From: Gibbsiella quercinecans
GTDB lineage: Bacteria > Pseudomonadota > Gammaproteobacteria > Enterobacterales > Enterobacteriaceae
Assembly: GCF_002291425.1 (NCBI RefSeq)
Contig: NZ_CP014136.1
Coordinates: forward strand, 372,001 to 436,000
DNA: 64,000 nt
Direction: 5' to 3'
Under the pieces are notes generated by a model, which was given only the letters and a program-made list of their open reading frames with translations, ran no database searches and had not been told where the DNA came from. The stretch's first letter is position 1, and each line of letters starts with the position of its first letter. Shown here in pieces: positions 26,012-35,759 of this stretch. A program made the position numbers and the translations under genes.

Positions 26012-27376
26012 TTTTTTCCTCCTTAATAGTTAAACATTTATCATACTTGGCGCTATCCCCGTCATACGGCTTTTGTTGAATACATCCTTTTTAAGGGGCA
26101 GTTTCTCTAGCTAATCCTATATCAGACGACGTGCTCACTGAGCGGTATCACCCCAGCAACGTCAGGGGGTTTAACGCTTTATCTGGCGTCATTGCCTATC
26201 GTAGTCCCCATCCGGCCATCTTCTGGTGTGTCTGGCTTATCATCCCCCCGGTAAACCTGCGCGTCTGTCACGCCGCTGAGCGACAAATTGGCGCAGACTA
26301 TCATTTGAAATTTTTGCTTTGCCACGGTGCATTACTCTCTATCAGGGAAGATAATGATCGGATCTGTTTCTCACCGAAAGTTCCCTTTATTCGACAACGC
26401 GCCGTCATACTTCAGATTGCAAGTGTGCTGGCAATACTAGCCTCGCGGTTTCTGCTTTCTGCCCGTGTTAAAATTGCCTGCGAAAATTATGCCTACGTCG
26501 GTAGATGCTTAATCTGGTGAACAGTCTAAGAATATTGTATATATGTTTTCTATCTCATCAACACTCAGTGTTTTAAATTGCGATCCCTGTATATTTTTAT
26601 AGCGTTAAATAAATCACCTGATTAGTGAACATCATGTCTTGGGCCACGTTATTATCGTTCTAGAGAATTGTTCTTTCTTTTAAAATCATTAAGTTATAAA
26701 AATTTCACGAGATATTCATTAGCGCAACCCATTTAGCTGCTTGGGAATGTTATTAACAAAAAAAGAATGCGCCCGCAGCCAAGCACGCTGATACTCTCCG
26801 AACGGCTAAATCCCGTTCCAGCCGGAAGCACTGCTGGAAACGGCTGAAAAGGTAAGAACGATGATCTCCACAGTTCATACCTGGTTTGAATGTCATGGCG
26901 ATGGACAGGAACATATTTTATCTAGTTAAAAATAGGCTCACTCGGAACACGCCGTCAACTCTGTGCCCAGGAGTGCATTCATTGAACAGAATTTTTTGGC
27001 CGTTTTAGACTAAATAATCACATAGCGGGAGTTATATATGGCCCTAACGTAAATCTTGATCTTCAACAGATAAACACCACTCGACAATATAATATATGAT
27101 ATATTCCCACAGCGAATTATCATTATTGGACCTGACTATCTGTAAAAATCATAGGGCGCCAAGTTGATTTTTAAGCCAATGGCTTTTAGCCATTTTGTGC
27201 AGGATTTTAAGGGAAAATAATAACTCGATGAAACTGGAGTAAATCCCTATATAAAACCATTTCGCCAGCATTTCAATAGCTGATGAAATTTTATTCCCGA
27301 ATACATGATAAAAGCAGGTGATAAACTGACAATTAATAATATCCTGGCATAAATTTCCATCAGCATCTCTTAACGA
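26012..27376. other. Long gap without a recognisable gene
   Basis: Over 1.3 kb. A plus-strand open frame at 26131-26520 has an unfamiliar product and no clear ribosome site; the reverse frames of the same stretch are broken by stops. The part from 26520 to 27376 is AT-rich with only short frames. It is probably decayed DNA plus the promoter of the PTS regulator. No insertion sequence ends were found. Confidence 0.4.
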
Positions 27377-28261
27377 TCACTCATATTCTGGACCGATGTG
27401 TTTATCAAACGTATACTTATCATTTGATCCAATCAGTCGTATATAATCTTTCACAAATATTTTCATCGACTCCTGTGCAACAATACACAGATCCATATAG
27501 TCGATCGCGGGGTCTCCGGTAAGTGCATCCTTTATTGCGTTAGTGATGTATTTCATCAGATCGGTGCAGACATTGATTTTATTGATGCCCAGAGAGACGA
27601 CCTTACGGATATTCTCCTCACCAGCGCCGCTGCCACCATGTAATACCAGCGGCATGTCTAATGTTTCCTTCAGTAATTGCAACCTAGCAAAATCAAGAGT
27701 AGGCGTAAAGCCCTTGGGATAGTGACCGTGGGCGGTGCCGATCGCCACGGCCAGGCAATCGCACCGGGTGCGTTCAACGAATTCTTTGGCCCGTAAGGGA
27801 TCTGTATAGAGATCAGCACGGAATTCATCTGCGTTCGCCGTCGAGCCAACATGCCCTAATTCCGCTTCAACCGATTTACCTGCAGCGTGGGCGAGTTCGA
27901 CAACCATCTGGGTTCGCTTCACATTCTCTTCAAAATCACAGGAAGACGCGTCGATCATGACGCTGGAGAAACCGTATCGAATAGCGGCCACAATATCGTC
28001 GTAGTTCGTACCGTGATCCAGATTAAATGCAATGGGAACATTAGCCTTTTCGGCCAAGTTGCCGATCATTGGTGCCATAATATGTCCACTGCCGTGAGCT
28101 TTCATCTGCCGTGGCGAAATATTGATAATGATGGGTGAGAACTCTTCTTCGGCACTTTCTATACAGGCTTTTACTTGTTCCATATTGACACAATTTACAG
28201 CCATTACGGCATACATATTTTTGTGTGCATGCCACAGCATCTCTTTCATTGAAACGTACAT
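27377..28261 (-). CDS. Class II (zinc) ketose-bisphosphate aldolase-like protein
   Basis: 294 residues, close to GatY/KbaY and other class II aldolases that split ketose phosphates into DHAP and an aldehyde. The catalytic Asp and first zinc His are in IAFNLDHGTNYDD (D82, H83). Further ligands are in AELGHVGS, AIGTAHGHYPKG and LVLHGGSGAG. The phosphate site is the GSGAG loop and NVCTDL. It is the last gene of the leftward PTS operon. Fructose-type PTS usually delivers a ketose 1-phosphate, and there is no 1-phosphofructokinase here, so direct cleavage of the monophosphate is likely. Confidence 0.88.
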   Translation of the reverse strand: MYVSMKEMLWHAHKNMYAVMAVNCVNMEQVKACIESAEEEFSPIIINISPRQMKAHGSGHIMAPMIGNLAEKANVPIAFNLDHGTNYDDIVAAIRYGFSSVMIDASSCDFEENVKRTQMVVELAHAAGKSVEAELGHVGSTANADEFRADLYTDPLRAKEFVERTRCDCLAVAIGTAHGHYPKGFTPTLDFARLQLLKETLDMPLVLHGGSGAGEENIRKVVSLGINKINVCTDLMKYITNAIKDALTGDPAIDYMDLCIVAQESMKIFVKDYIRLIGSNDKYTFDKHIGPEYE

Positions 28262-28390
28262 AATATTTCCTTCAAAAGGGGTATTATTTAAAATAGTGAA
28301 GAGATTATTTTCTCGCTATGTCTTCACCTTTTTTGAGTTATGGAGAATAATGTCACTCAGTTACCTCTCAATAATCCTCCTGAATTAACT

Positions 28391-29446
28391 CTACGCTTCC
28401 GGGGATAGCGGCCGCCTGACTATGGCATAAAGCACGCCGGTAATAATGCCGCCCAATGCCCACAGGCCAAAGAACAGCAACGGATTGGATACCATCGGAA
28501 TAACGAACGCGCCGCCATGTACCGCTGGGGATTCAATACCAAATGTCATGCATAACCCGCCGGTGATCGCACCACCGGTCATACAGCATAAGGTCACGCG
28601 CAGCGGATCGTTGATCTGGAATGGAATAACACCTTCCTGAATATAACAACACGACAGAAATAATAACGTTTTCCCTTGTTCTTTCTCCCCGTCGGTGAAT
28701 TTCCTTTTTCCACCAAGGAACGTCGCTAGGCCGATTCCCAACGGCGATGTCATGCCCGAACACATTTTAGCCGACGTCGGAATGAGGACGCCACTGGCAT
28801 TCAGGGCATTCACGAACGTTGCAGCCGTTTTACTTACGGGCCCCCCGTTGTCGCAGCACATCATGGCGCCGATAACCGCACCGAGAATAAAGCGGGAGCC
28901 GCCGTTCAGCGAAACGAGAAATTCCGTCAAGGCTTCCATGAAGATGGCTATCGGCGTACCGAAGACGTAGTACATCAGCAGGCCGGCAATTAGCGTCACG
29001 AACACCGGAATAACCAGAATGGGCATGATACCCTGCATTGCTTTAGGGACATTGATTTTCTTGATAGCAATGGTCAGGTAGCCGACGATGATGCCGCCGA
29101 CTAGCCCGCCCACGAATCCAGTGCTGAGATTCAGGGCCAAGGTCCCCATGGCCAGGCCGGGAGCTAGCGCTGGCTTATCCCCCATCGCATAGGCGGTGAA
29201 GCCAGCGATGGCAGGAACAGTAAAGTTCATCAATGCCGTGCCGATGAGGAAGATGACTTTGGACAAGCTGTCGACTTGCGCCATATGGGCGCCGATGTCA
29301 TACCCGCCCATTGCTTTGGCAATTGCTTGCAGGATGGCTCCCCCCACAATGACGGGGATCATGTAAGAAATGCCGCTCATCAGTGAGTCTTTAATGAACG
29401 ATAGCTGACTCTTCTTATTTGATGTTTTGCGTTTGATCTCTACCAT
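28391..29446 (-). CDS. PTS fructose-type EIIC permease
   Basis: 351 residues, hydrophobic. It starts with a short cytoplasmic tail and LMSGISYMIPVIVGGAILQAIAKAMGG, the standard opening of fructose-family EIIC. Other landmarks are AYAMGDKPALAPGLAMG, LSTGFVGGLVGGIIVGY and FIQEGVIPF-type sequence (CCYIQEGVIPFQINDP). It forms the sugar channel in the inner membrane. It is stand-alone, not fused to EIIB, and its start overlaps the EIIB gene stop at 29446, so production is coupled. Confidence 0.92.
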   Translation of the reverse strand: MVEIKRKTSNKKSQLSFIKDSLMSGISYMIPVIVGGAILQAIAKAMGGYDIGAHMAQVDSLSKVIFLIGTALMNFTVPAIAGFTAYAMGDKPALAPGLAMGTLALNLSTGFVGGLVGGIIVGYLTIAIKKINVPKAMQGIMPILVIPVFVTLIAGLLMYYVFGTPIAIFMEALTEFLVSLNGGSRFILGAVIGAMMCCDNGGPVSKTAATFVNALNASGVLIPTSAKMCSGMTSPLGIGLATFLGGKRKFTDGEKEQGKTLLFLSCCYIQEGVIPFQINDPLRVTLCCMTGGAITGGLCMTFGIESPAVHGGAFVIPMVSNPLLFFGLWALGGIITGVLYAIVRRPLSPEA

Positions 29447-29754
29447 TATTCTAAAGCCTCCATTAATTCTTTGATTATTGATTCCGGATGGCGTACGGCT
29501 TCACTGGCGCTCACAGTTAAGGTAGGTAGAGCGTCAAATCGATCTCCATTGCGAATACGTACGTCACTGGCAATAATGCAAGCATCTGCACGAATAATAT
29601 CGTCGTTAGTTATTTCGTTTTCGGTACCCTGCGCGCCCTGGGTTTCTATTTTTATTTCTAACCCAATGTTCTCCGCCGTTTTTTTCAAGTTGGCGGCCGC
29701 CATATAAGTATGAGCTATGCCTACTGCACAGCTTGTTACACAAACAATGTACAT
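29446..29754 (-). CDS. PTS fructose-type EIIB
   Basis: 102 residues. The phosphorylated Cys is C9 in IVCVTSCAVGIAHTYMAA, the fructose EIIB motif (usually TACPTGIAHT, so two neighbours differ). It accepts phosphate from EIIA at 30218 and passes it to sugar bound by EIIC. It is encoded between the two. Confidence 0.92.
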   Translation of the reverse strand: MYIVCVTSCAVGIAHTYMAAANLKKTAENIGLEIKIETQGAQGTENEITNDDIIRADACIIASDVRIRNGDRFDALPTLTVSASEAVRHPESIIKELMEALE

Positions 29755-29768
29755 GTTTTTTTCCTCGA

Positions 29769-30218
29769 TTATAATCGTTCAAATAAAACTCTCAGTTCAT
29801 CCATTGTTGTGATTCTTAACAACTTCTCTCTGAAATCATTGTCAGTTAGACAAACAGCCAATCGTGATAATACCTTCAGGTGTATATTGTCAGATGTATT
29901 TGGCGCGGCCAGCATTATAATATATTCAACCAACTGATCGTCGACGGCATCCCATTCAATAGCACGGCGCAGTTTGATTAGGGTGAAAGAGGCTTCTTTT
30001 ACGCAATCACTTTTGCAATGCGGAATAGCGATCCCCATGCCAATCCCGGTTGATTGTTCCTCTTCGCGCTCGAGGACACCTGTTATATATGTCTCCTTAT
30101 CGCTAATTTTCCCAGCATCGAACATGAGCTGGCTTATCTTGCATATCGCGTCATGCTTGTCTGATACTTCAAAATCAAACCTGACCAGCCTTGCATCAAG
30201 CATGGATACGAGATCCAT
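29769..30218 (-). CDS. PTS fructose/mannitol-type EIIA
   Basis: 149 residues, a single EIIA-2 domain. The active His is H67 in TGIGMGIAIPHCKS. It passes phosphate from HPr to EIIB. It is the first gene of the leftward operon (EIIA, EIIB, EIIC, aldolase), with its promoter in the gap shared with the alcohol dehydrogenase gene. Confidence 0.92.
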   Translation of the reverse strand: MDLVSMLDARLVRFDFEVSDKHDAICKISQLMFDAGKISDKETYITGVLEREEEQSTGIGMGIAIPHCKSDCVKEASFTLIKLRRAIEWDAVDDQLVEYIIMLAAPNTSDNIHLKVLSRLAVCLTDNDFREKLLRITTMDELRVLFERL

Positions 30219-30587
30219 ATTTAACCTCCGCCCTAAATTTTAAATAAAATCGCTCATCTGATAACTATCGCCACCCTAACAAGATAAAAAAATACGAACA
30301 ATTCAATAAATTTCATCAAGGTAGTGAAAATATAAGTGAAATGATTGTTTTATTAATGTAACCACATGAATTTTTTAATATAAATCTCGCATCACCTCGA
30401 TCCAATGATTACCTATTACTCGCATTCAATTTAATAAATGTGACCTGCTTATCATAAAACAACCTTATTTTTCATTGCTGGTGCATACGTTTTTTAATGC
30501 ACTATATTAGTGAAATTTATTCTATTTTTATTTTGATAACCTTGTTTATAATTTTAAAAAACCGAATACAACCAGAGGAAGTAATAA
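30219..30587. promoter_or_regulatory. Divergent PTS / alcohol dehydrogenase control region
   Basis: A 369-bp AT-rich gap with promoters for both directions. At 30439-30454 TGTGA-N6-TATCA keeps the left half of the CRP consensus exactly and three of five bases of the right half. This is plausible for a carbon-regulated locus, especially as the HPr gene has a perfect site. Confidence 0.5.
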
Positions 30588-31778
30588 ATGATAAATTTTG
30601 AATATCATACTCCCACAAAAGTCATTTTTGGCCGAAATGTCGAATCCCGTGTAGGGGCCGAAATCAAGGCACTTGGCTATAAGAATGTGCTAATCCATTT
30701 TGGTGGGACCTATTTATACGAAAATGGGCTTCTGGATCGCGTGCATAAGAGTCTGGAAGAATATGGCATCGACTATGTCGACCTGGGTGGCGTAGTACCC
30801 AATCCCAGATTATCTTTGGCCCAGGAGGGGGTGAAGCTGTGCAAGGCAAGAGGCGTTGATTTCATTCTTGCCATCGGCGGCGGCAGCGCGATTGATTCCT
30901 CCAAGGCGATCGCTTACGGGTTAGCCAATGATTTTAACCTGGAGGATCTATTCCTAAACAAGGTGACGACGAGCAAGATCGCACCAGTTGGCTGTATTTC
31001 CACGATCGCCGCCACGGGTTCCGAAACCAGCAATTCTACGGTCGTGACAATTGTAAACGGCAAGGGTGAAACCTTTAAACGCTCGTATAATCATGATTGT
31101 GCCCGTCCGTTATTCGCCATCATCAATCCGGAATTTACCTTTTCGGTCCCGGCTTATCATACCGCCAGCGGCGGGGCGGATATCATGTTCCATACGATGG
31201 AGCGTTATTTTACCCGTACGCGTGACGTTAAATTAACAGATAGAATATCGGAGGGACTGCTAGTCACCGTAAAAGAAGAAATAGAGAAAGTATTGAAGCG
31301 TCCTGATGATTATGAAGCCAGAGCCAATTTGGCATGGGCCGGAAGTCTCTCTCACAACGGTCTGACCGGCACAGGGAGAGAATCGGACTTCCCCGTCCAC
31401 AAAATTGCCCAAGAGCTAAGCGCGCTTTTTGACGTGATTCACGGCGCCAGTATTACCGCGATATGGTCAACTTGGTCTCGCTACGTTTATCAGACAGATA
31501 TTCCCCGTTTCGCTCAGTTTGCCACCAACGTGTTTGGTATTGCCACGAATTATAATGATCTGGAAGAGACAGCCCTGTTGGGTATTTCCGCATGGGATGA
31601 ATGGTGCCAAAAAATAGGGATGCCGACGACGCTGGCTGAACTCGATATTCATCCAACCAATGAGGAAATAGAACATATGGCTGAAAATGCCATTGCAACG
31701 GGAAATGGGAGTATCGGTAAATACTTCAGAGAATTAACCAAAGAGGATGTGATCAATATTTATCACAATGCTAAATAA
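30588..31778 (+). CDS. Iron-containing alcohol dehydrogenase (butanol dehydrogenase-like)
   Basis: 396 residues, full length for the group of NAD(P)H-dependent type III alcohol dehydrogenases that includes YqhD. It opens FEYHTPTKVIFGRN. The cofactor motif GGGSAIDSSKAIAYG starts at residue 98, and the metal ligands are D198 and H202 (SGGADIMFHTMERYF), H271 (DFPVHKIAQE) and H285 (FDVIHGAS). AGAGGAAG precedes the start. Divergent from the PTS genes, it probably reduces the aldehyde released by the aldolase to an alcohol, which would balance redox. That role is inference. Confidence 0.9.
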   Translation: MINFEYHTPTKVIFGRNVESRVGAEIKALGYKNVLIHFGGTYLYENGLLDRVHKSLEEYGIDYVDLGGVVPNPRLSLAQEGVKLCKARGVDFILAIGGGSAIDSSKAIAYGLANDFNLEDLFLNKVTTSKIAPVGCISTIAATGSETSNSTVVTIVNGKGETFKRSYNHDCARPLFAIINPEFTFSVPAYHTASGGADIMFHTMERYFTRTRDVKLTDRISEGLLVTVKEEIEKVLKRPDDYEARANLAWAGSLSHNGLTGTGRESDFPVHKIAQELSALFDVIHGASITAIWSTWSRYVYQTDIPRFAQFATNVFGIATNYNDLEETALLGISAWDEWCQKIGMPTTLAELDIHPTNEEIEHMAENAIATGNGSIGKYFRELTKEDVINIYHNAK

Positions 31779-31916
31779 CGCTATCCACACCCTAAATAAT
31801 TAAGGCCGATTGACCTTCCGCTGCCACTATTACGCCCAACGTATGCGACGGTTCTATATAACAAGGAAAGTAACACGGTGGCAACCAACTTGAAATGTTA
31901 AGGGATGATTTTCCAA

Positions 31917-31932
31917 TGTGAAGCGGATCACA
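31917..31932. promoter_or_regulatory. CRP binding site
   Basis: TGTGA-AGCGGA-TCACA is an exact match to the CRP half-sites with correct 6-base spacing. It is centred about 62 bases upstream of the HPr start codon and implies cAMP-CRP activation of the private HPr gene. Confidence 0.75.
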
Positions 31933-31986
31933 CCACATAATCCGGTCAACGAATATTTTCCTGACTGAAATAATAAAGGTGATTAT

Positions 31987-32253
31987 ATGCTAAAAGAAAA
32001 AGTGATTGTCAGGAATAAAACGGGGTTGCACGCCAGACCAGCGACAGTGCTGGCGAAACTATCCCGTAAATACCAGTCAACGATTGAACTTATCCATAAT
32101 GATAAGGTTATTAAATTGAAAAGCGTTCTTGGCATATTATCAGCCGGCATCAGGTCGGGGTCCGCACTTGAGGTCATTTGCGATGGACAGGATGAACAGG
32201 ACGCCATGGACGAAATTAAAACCCTTTTTGCATCGGGCTTTGGCGAAGAGTGA
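31987..32253 (+). CDS. HPr-like PTS phosphocarrier protein
   Basis: 88 residues. The phosphorylated His is H15 (NKTGLHARPA), and the regulatory Ser site is S46 (LKSVLGILSAGI), both at canonical positions. AAAGGTGATT is a strong ribosome site. An HPr gene outside ptsHI, next to a sugar PTS, suggests a dedicated phosphate carrier for this system, like the FPr of the fructose operon. It lies 208 bases after the alcohol dehydrogenase gene and has its own CRP site. Confidence 0.92.
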   Translation: MLKEKVIVRNKTGLHARPATVLAKLSRKYQSTIELIHNDKVIKLKSVLGILSAGIRSGSALEVICDGQDEQDAMDEIKTLFASGFGEE

Positions 32254-32398
32254 CTACGAGCCAGAAGAGAACTCCAGCCACAAAGCAGGTACCAAGGATG
32301 TCATTTTTTATACAGGATGAAGCCGATGGCCAGCAGCAAGCCCCAGGCATCTTCAGACATCCGCCGGGCCTACTCCGGATACCAGCCCACGCCCCGTT

Positions 32399-33409
32399 CT
32401 ATGATGAAATGGGCCGGCTAAAAATGCAGGCTAACAACGCTCTCTTTATCATTTTTTCGGTATCATTCGCAGCCCACGCAGCAGTCAACACAGCTTCACT
32501 AAAACAATGCTCTCCGAAAGCGGTTGCAGCCACTGAAGGGCTTCCCCCCGGCCGTTGAATAAAGCCTAATTCGCGATTGTTTCCAGGTTGCTCGACCTGC
32601 AGAATACGGACCCGCCGCGGCCGACCAGAGAGTGCCACCAGCGCAGGCAACCAGGCAATGCCTAAATTCGCCTCCACCATCGCGATCACACTGTCCTGGC
32701 GTGTTAATACATGATGAATCTCTGGAAATAACCCTTTGTCCTGAAAGGTATTTTCCATCACGCTTCGGATACCCGCCCCTGTGGCCAGCGCAATCATTGG
32801 CCAAACGGCAAGCGCCTCTAGCGTTACAGGCTGCTGCGCTGTCAGAGGGTGTTCTGGGGGAACGAGCGCGACAAATTGCTCCATAATTTGCGGATTAAAT
32901 ACGAGGCTACGATGGCGTTCCGGACGTGGGCCGACACCGATATCCGCGATACCATTCATCACCATATCTTCCACGTCGGAAAACAACCCCTCCCGCACCT
33001 GGACCACGATATCTGGAAAGCGCTGACGAAAATCCTGTATCGCCTGCGGTAACAGAGCAGAAGAAAGCGATGGCGTTGCCGCCACAACAATACGTCCATG
33101 ATTCAGTTCCGCTAAATTGCGTAAATCAGCGACTGCGGAGTTCAGATCCCGGAGTAACTGACGGGCCCGTTGCAAAAAACGTTCACCTTCCGCCGTAAGT
33201 GCTAATGAGCGCGTCGTTCGATTAAACAAAACCACACCCAATAGTTTTTCCAGCTCACGGATTTGAGAACTTAATGAAGGCTGAGCGACCCCTAAGCGGC
33301 GAGCCGCCTGGCTGAATTGCCCCTCTTCCGCAACCGCGACAAAACTGCGTAACTTACCGAGGCTGATACCAGCAGCGCCCGCCTGAATATCAGAATGCCT
33401 GGCAGCCAT
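32399..33409 (-). CDS. LysR family regulator, last gene of the sulfur-type operon
   Basis: 336 residues, about 20 more at each end than a typical LysR. The helix-turn-helix is LGKLRSFVAVAEEGQFSQAARRLGVAQPSLSSQIRELEKLLG. The effector domain has RIVVAATPSLSSALLPQAI and DIGVGPRP. Its ATG overlaps the stop of the monooxygenase gene (TGATG), so it is translated from the same message it presumably regulates, an uncommon placement for LysR and a hint of feedback. Confidence 0.88.
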   Translation of the reverse strand: MAARHSDIQAGAAGISLGKLRSFVAVAEEGQFSQAARRLGVAQPSLSSQIRELEKLLGVVLFNRTTRSLALTAEGERFLQRARQLLRDLNSAVADLRNLAELNHGRIVVAATPSLSSALLPQAIQDFRQRFPDIVVQVREGLFSDVEDMVMNGIADIGVGPRPERHRSLVFNPQIMEQFVALVPPEHPLTAQQPVTLEALAVWPMIALATGAGIRSVMENTFQDKGLFPEIHHVLTRQDSVIAMVEANLGIAWLPALVALSGRPRRVRILQVEQPGNNRELGFIQRPGGSPSVAATAFGEHCFSEAVLTAAWAANDTEKMIKRALLACIFSRPISS

Positions 33410-34716
33410 CAGTGCAACGCCTCCAGATGATGACGTAAAGTGTTACCGCTATAACCTTCACGAAAAAGACCTTGTTTTTGTAGTATTGGCACAACGCCTT
33501 CCACAAACATCTCCAGTTCAGGTAAAGATAAATTGCCGATATTAAAACCATCTGCCGCCCCCTGACGGAACCAGTCTGCCAGTGTGGCGGCGGCTTGCTC
33601 AGGAGTACCAATAATTACCCTGTGTGGCCCGCCAACGGGCTGCCGTGCAATAAATTGCCTTAGCGTTTGATGGCCAGAACCTAATGATGCGACAAGCGCG
33701 CGGGTATGCCCCACTGAACCCGCACGTGATTCTGCATCGCGTAGTATAGACTCCGGCACAGGGGCGTCTAGCACAAGCGCTTCAGCCTGAACGCCCAGCC
33801 GTGTCGCAAGCTGTTTAACATACCCTTCTAACGCGCCCGGAGCTTCAAGTAGCGCGATCCGCTTACGTTCGGCTTCGTCTTCAGTTCCCCCTAGATAAAG
33901 ATAAACACCGGGTAACACGGCCAGATCATCAGGGGATCGCCCCGCTTCCACCACCTGTTTTTTTAATTCACGGTAAAAGTTCTGCGCCTGCTCCAGCTCA
34001 AGACCAATGCTGAACACAGCATCGGCATAGCGGGCAGCCAGCGCCATTCCTGCCGGCGAACCGCCCGCCTGAAACAGTACTGGCCGCCCCTGCGGCGTCC
34101 GCGGTGTCTGAGAAGCTCCTTTCACGGAAAAAAATCGCCCCACATGATGAACAGGATGGATATGTTGGTTATTGATATCAACCTCACCACCGCGCTTTGA
34201 CAGCACCGCGTCATCAGCCCAACTACCCCATAATTTGCATACCACATTAACGAACTCTTCCGCACGGGCATATCGCGAAGCCCGATCGGGCAGTGATGTC
34301 ATGCCAAAATTCGCGGCGGCCTGTTCATCATAAGTGGTGACAATGTTCCAACCAATACGCCCACCGCAAACATGGTCTAGCGAGGCCAGAGTACGAGCCA
34401 CGTTATAGGGTTCATTGAAAGTGGTCGACAATGTCGCGACGAAGCCAATATGTGAAGTCTGCGCGGCAAGAACAGGGATTAAAACGGTGGGATCGATTAA
34501 TGGCCTGACCGGACGGCCATCATCAGGGATAGCCAGGCCAGCAGCGAAGAACACCGCGTCAAACAGTCCTTTTTCAGCCAGTTTAGCAATCTGGATATAA
34601 TGTTCTGGCAGAAAGCGAGCCGGCAGTTCGGTTGATTCGCGCCGCCATGCCGCCAGATGCTCCCCTGAACTGTTGCCATGAAAATTGAAATGCAAATGGG
34701 ATCTATTCTGTGCCAT
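33409..34716 (-). CDS. FMN-dependent monooxygenase, NtaA/SnaA/DszA family
   Basis: 435 residues from the ATG at 34716, which overlaps the upstream stop (TGATG); an in-frame ATG at 34773 would run into the previous gene. It has the two-component flavin-dependent luciferase-like fold: HFNFHGNSSGEHLAAWR, ELAAQTS-type VLAAQTSHIGFVATLSTTFNEPYNVART, LDHVCGGRIGWNIVTTYDEQAAANFG, and INNQHIHPVHHVGRFFSVKG followed by QGRPVLFQAGGS. These match the class that cleaves nitrilotriacetate, pristinamycin or dibenzothiophene sulfone with FMNH2 from a partner reductase. No reductase is visible in this window. Confidence 0.9.
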   Translation of the reverse strand: MAQNRSHLHFNFHGNSSGEHLAAWRRESTELPARFLPEHYIQIAKLAEKGLFDAVFFAAGLAIPDDGRPVRPLIDPTVLIPVLAAQTSHIGFVATLSTTFNEPYNVARTLASLDHVCGGRIGWNIVTTYDEQAAANFGMTSLPDRASRYARAEEFVNVVCKLWGSWADDAVLSKRGGEVDINNQHIHPVHHVGRFFSVKGASQTPRTPQGRPVLFQAGGSPAGMALAARYADAVFSIGLELEQAQNFYRELKKQVVEAGRSPDDLAVLPGVYLYLGGTEDEAERKRIALLEAPGALEGYVKQLATRLGVQAEALVLDAPVPESILRDAESRAGSVGHTRALVASLGSGHQTLRQFIARQPVGGPHRVIIGTPEQAAATLADWFRQGAADGFNIGNLSLPELEMFVEGVVPILQKQGLFREGYSGNTLRHHLEALH

Positions 34717-35759
34717 CAGTTCCCCCAGATAGCCTGAGTATGAGAGCGGAAAGCCCGCAGCGTTTCTTCCCAATGAGAGAGAGGAATGGTTTTAAAGGCA
34801 TAATCAGAGACATCAGGCAATCCTGGTGGAACGGGCGCCCCTGGTTGGGTTCCATAGCTTGATGCTAATTCGCCAAGTGCCCGTTGCCCTGCATCGCTTA
34901 AAAGCCATCCTCTGAGCAATTGAGCGGCCGCTTTGTTTGGCGCATGATTTAACATTGCCATACCCGGGCCCATCAACACGGCAGAATCTTTCAATAAATG
35001 GATGGCCAGGGGAGCACCATCCTGTTGAATTTTCTTCACATTCTGCGTAGGTGCCCATAAACCATAAGCAAGCCGCCCCTGAGCAATATTGGTCAGCAAT
35101 GCAATAGCGGTGGGCACTTCGCGCCCATTGGCTTTGATCTGTTTTAACTGTTCATCACTCACCGCGTTATTCCAGAATAAGACGCTGCCGGCGAGATCCG
35201 GGGCCGCGGCACCGGTGAATCGGGCATAACCAAAATGCCCCTGGTTTTTTTGACTTACCGCTTCGTCAAATGTTTGAGGCAACTGCTCCGGCTTAATCAA
35301 ATTGGGGTTGTAGACCAGAGTAAATAGCGTATTGAAGGGGATCTGATAGTAACCTGCGCTGTCTTTATATTGTTCCGGGAGCGATGTAGCTTGCGGGGGA
35401 ACATCTTTTTCGAGCCGATGCTCCTGCTGCAGAGTGTGAATATCGCCCAGGCCACTGATCACAACGTCACCGGTATAATTTCCACTGGTTGCCTCTGCCC
35501 GGATACGAGCAAGTAGAGGCGCCCCGCCACCGGAGATAACGGCTGGCCGCACCGTAATCCCCGGCCAGGCCTGAGTAAAGGCATCCCACACAGGTTGCAA
35601 ATTCCCATAGGGAAGATAGATAACCACCTGTGACTGCCCCGCCGCTTTAGCCTGTTTGTACAGCTGAGAGAGTGATTCATCTGCTGTGGTTGCCAGCGAT
35701 TTAACCGCGATAGTCAACAGAGCACAGCCCAACAATACCCGGCCCAATAAGGTTTTCAT
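34716..35759 (-). CDS. ABC transporter substrate-binding protein, Fe3+/thiamine type
   Basis: 347 residues. An N-terminal signal peptide (KTLLGRVLLGCALLTIAVKSLA) is followed by a family-1-like binding fold: QVVIYLPYGNLQPVWDAFTQAWPGI, ISGGGAPLLARIRAEA, GDVVISGLGD and IPFNTLFTLVYNPNLIKP. Related proteins bind ferric ion, thiamine or phosphonates with the FbpA/AfuA fold. It overlaps the ATPase gene by four bases. The ligand may be an organosulfur compound, given the neighbours. Confidence 0.88.
   Translation of the reverse strand: MKTLLGRVLLGCALLTIAVKSLATTADESLSQLYKQAKAAGQSQVVIYLPYGNLQPVWDAFTQAWPGITVRPAVISGGGAPLLARIRAEATSGNYTGDVVISGLGDIHTLQQEHRLEKDVPPQATSLPEQYKDSAGYYQIPFNTLFTLVYNPNLIKPEQLPQTFDEAVSQKNQGHFGYARFTGAAAPDLAGSVLFWNNAVSDEQLKQIKANGREVPTAIALLTNIAQGRLAYGLWAPTQNVKKIQQDGAPLAIHLLKDSAVLMGPGMAMLNHAPNKAAAQLLRGWLLSDAGQRALGELASSYGTQPGAPVPPGLPDVSDYAFKTIPLSHWEETLRAFRSHTQAIWGN

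Noticed and set aside
26131-26520. 129-codon open frame in a long gap
   Set aside because: Weak start context, no recognisable product, and the opposite strand shows a broken but gene-like reading; more likely decayed DNA.
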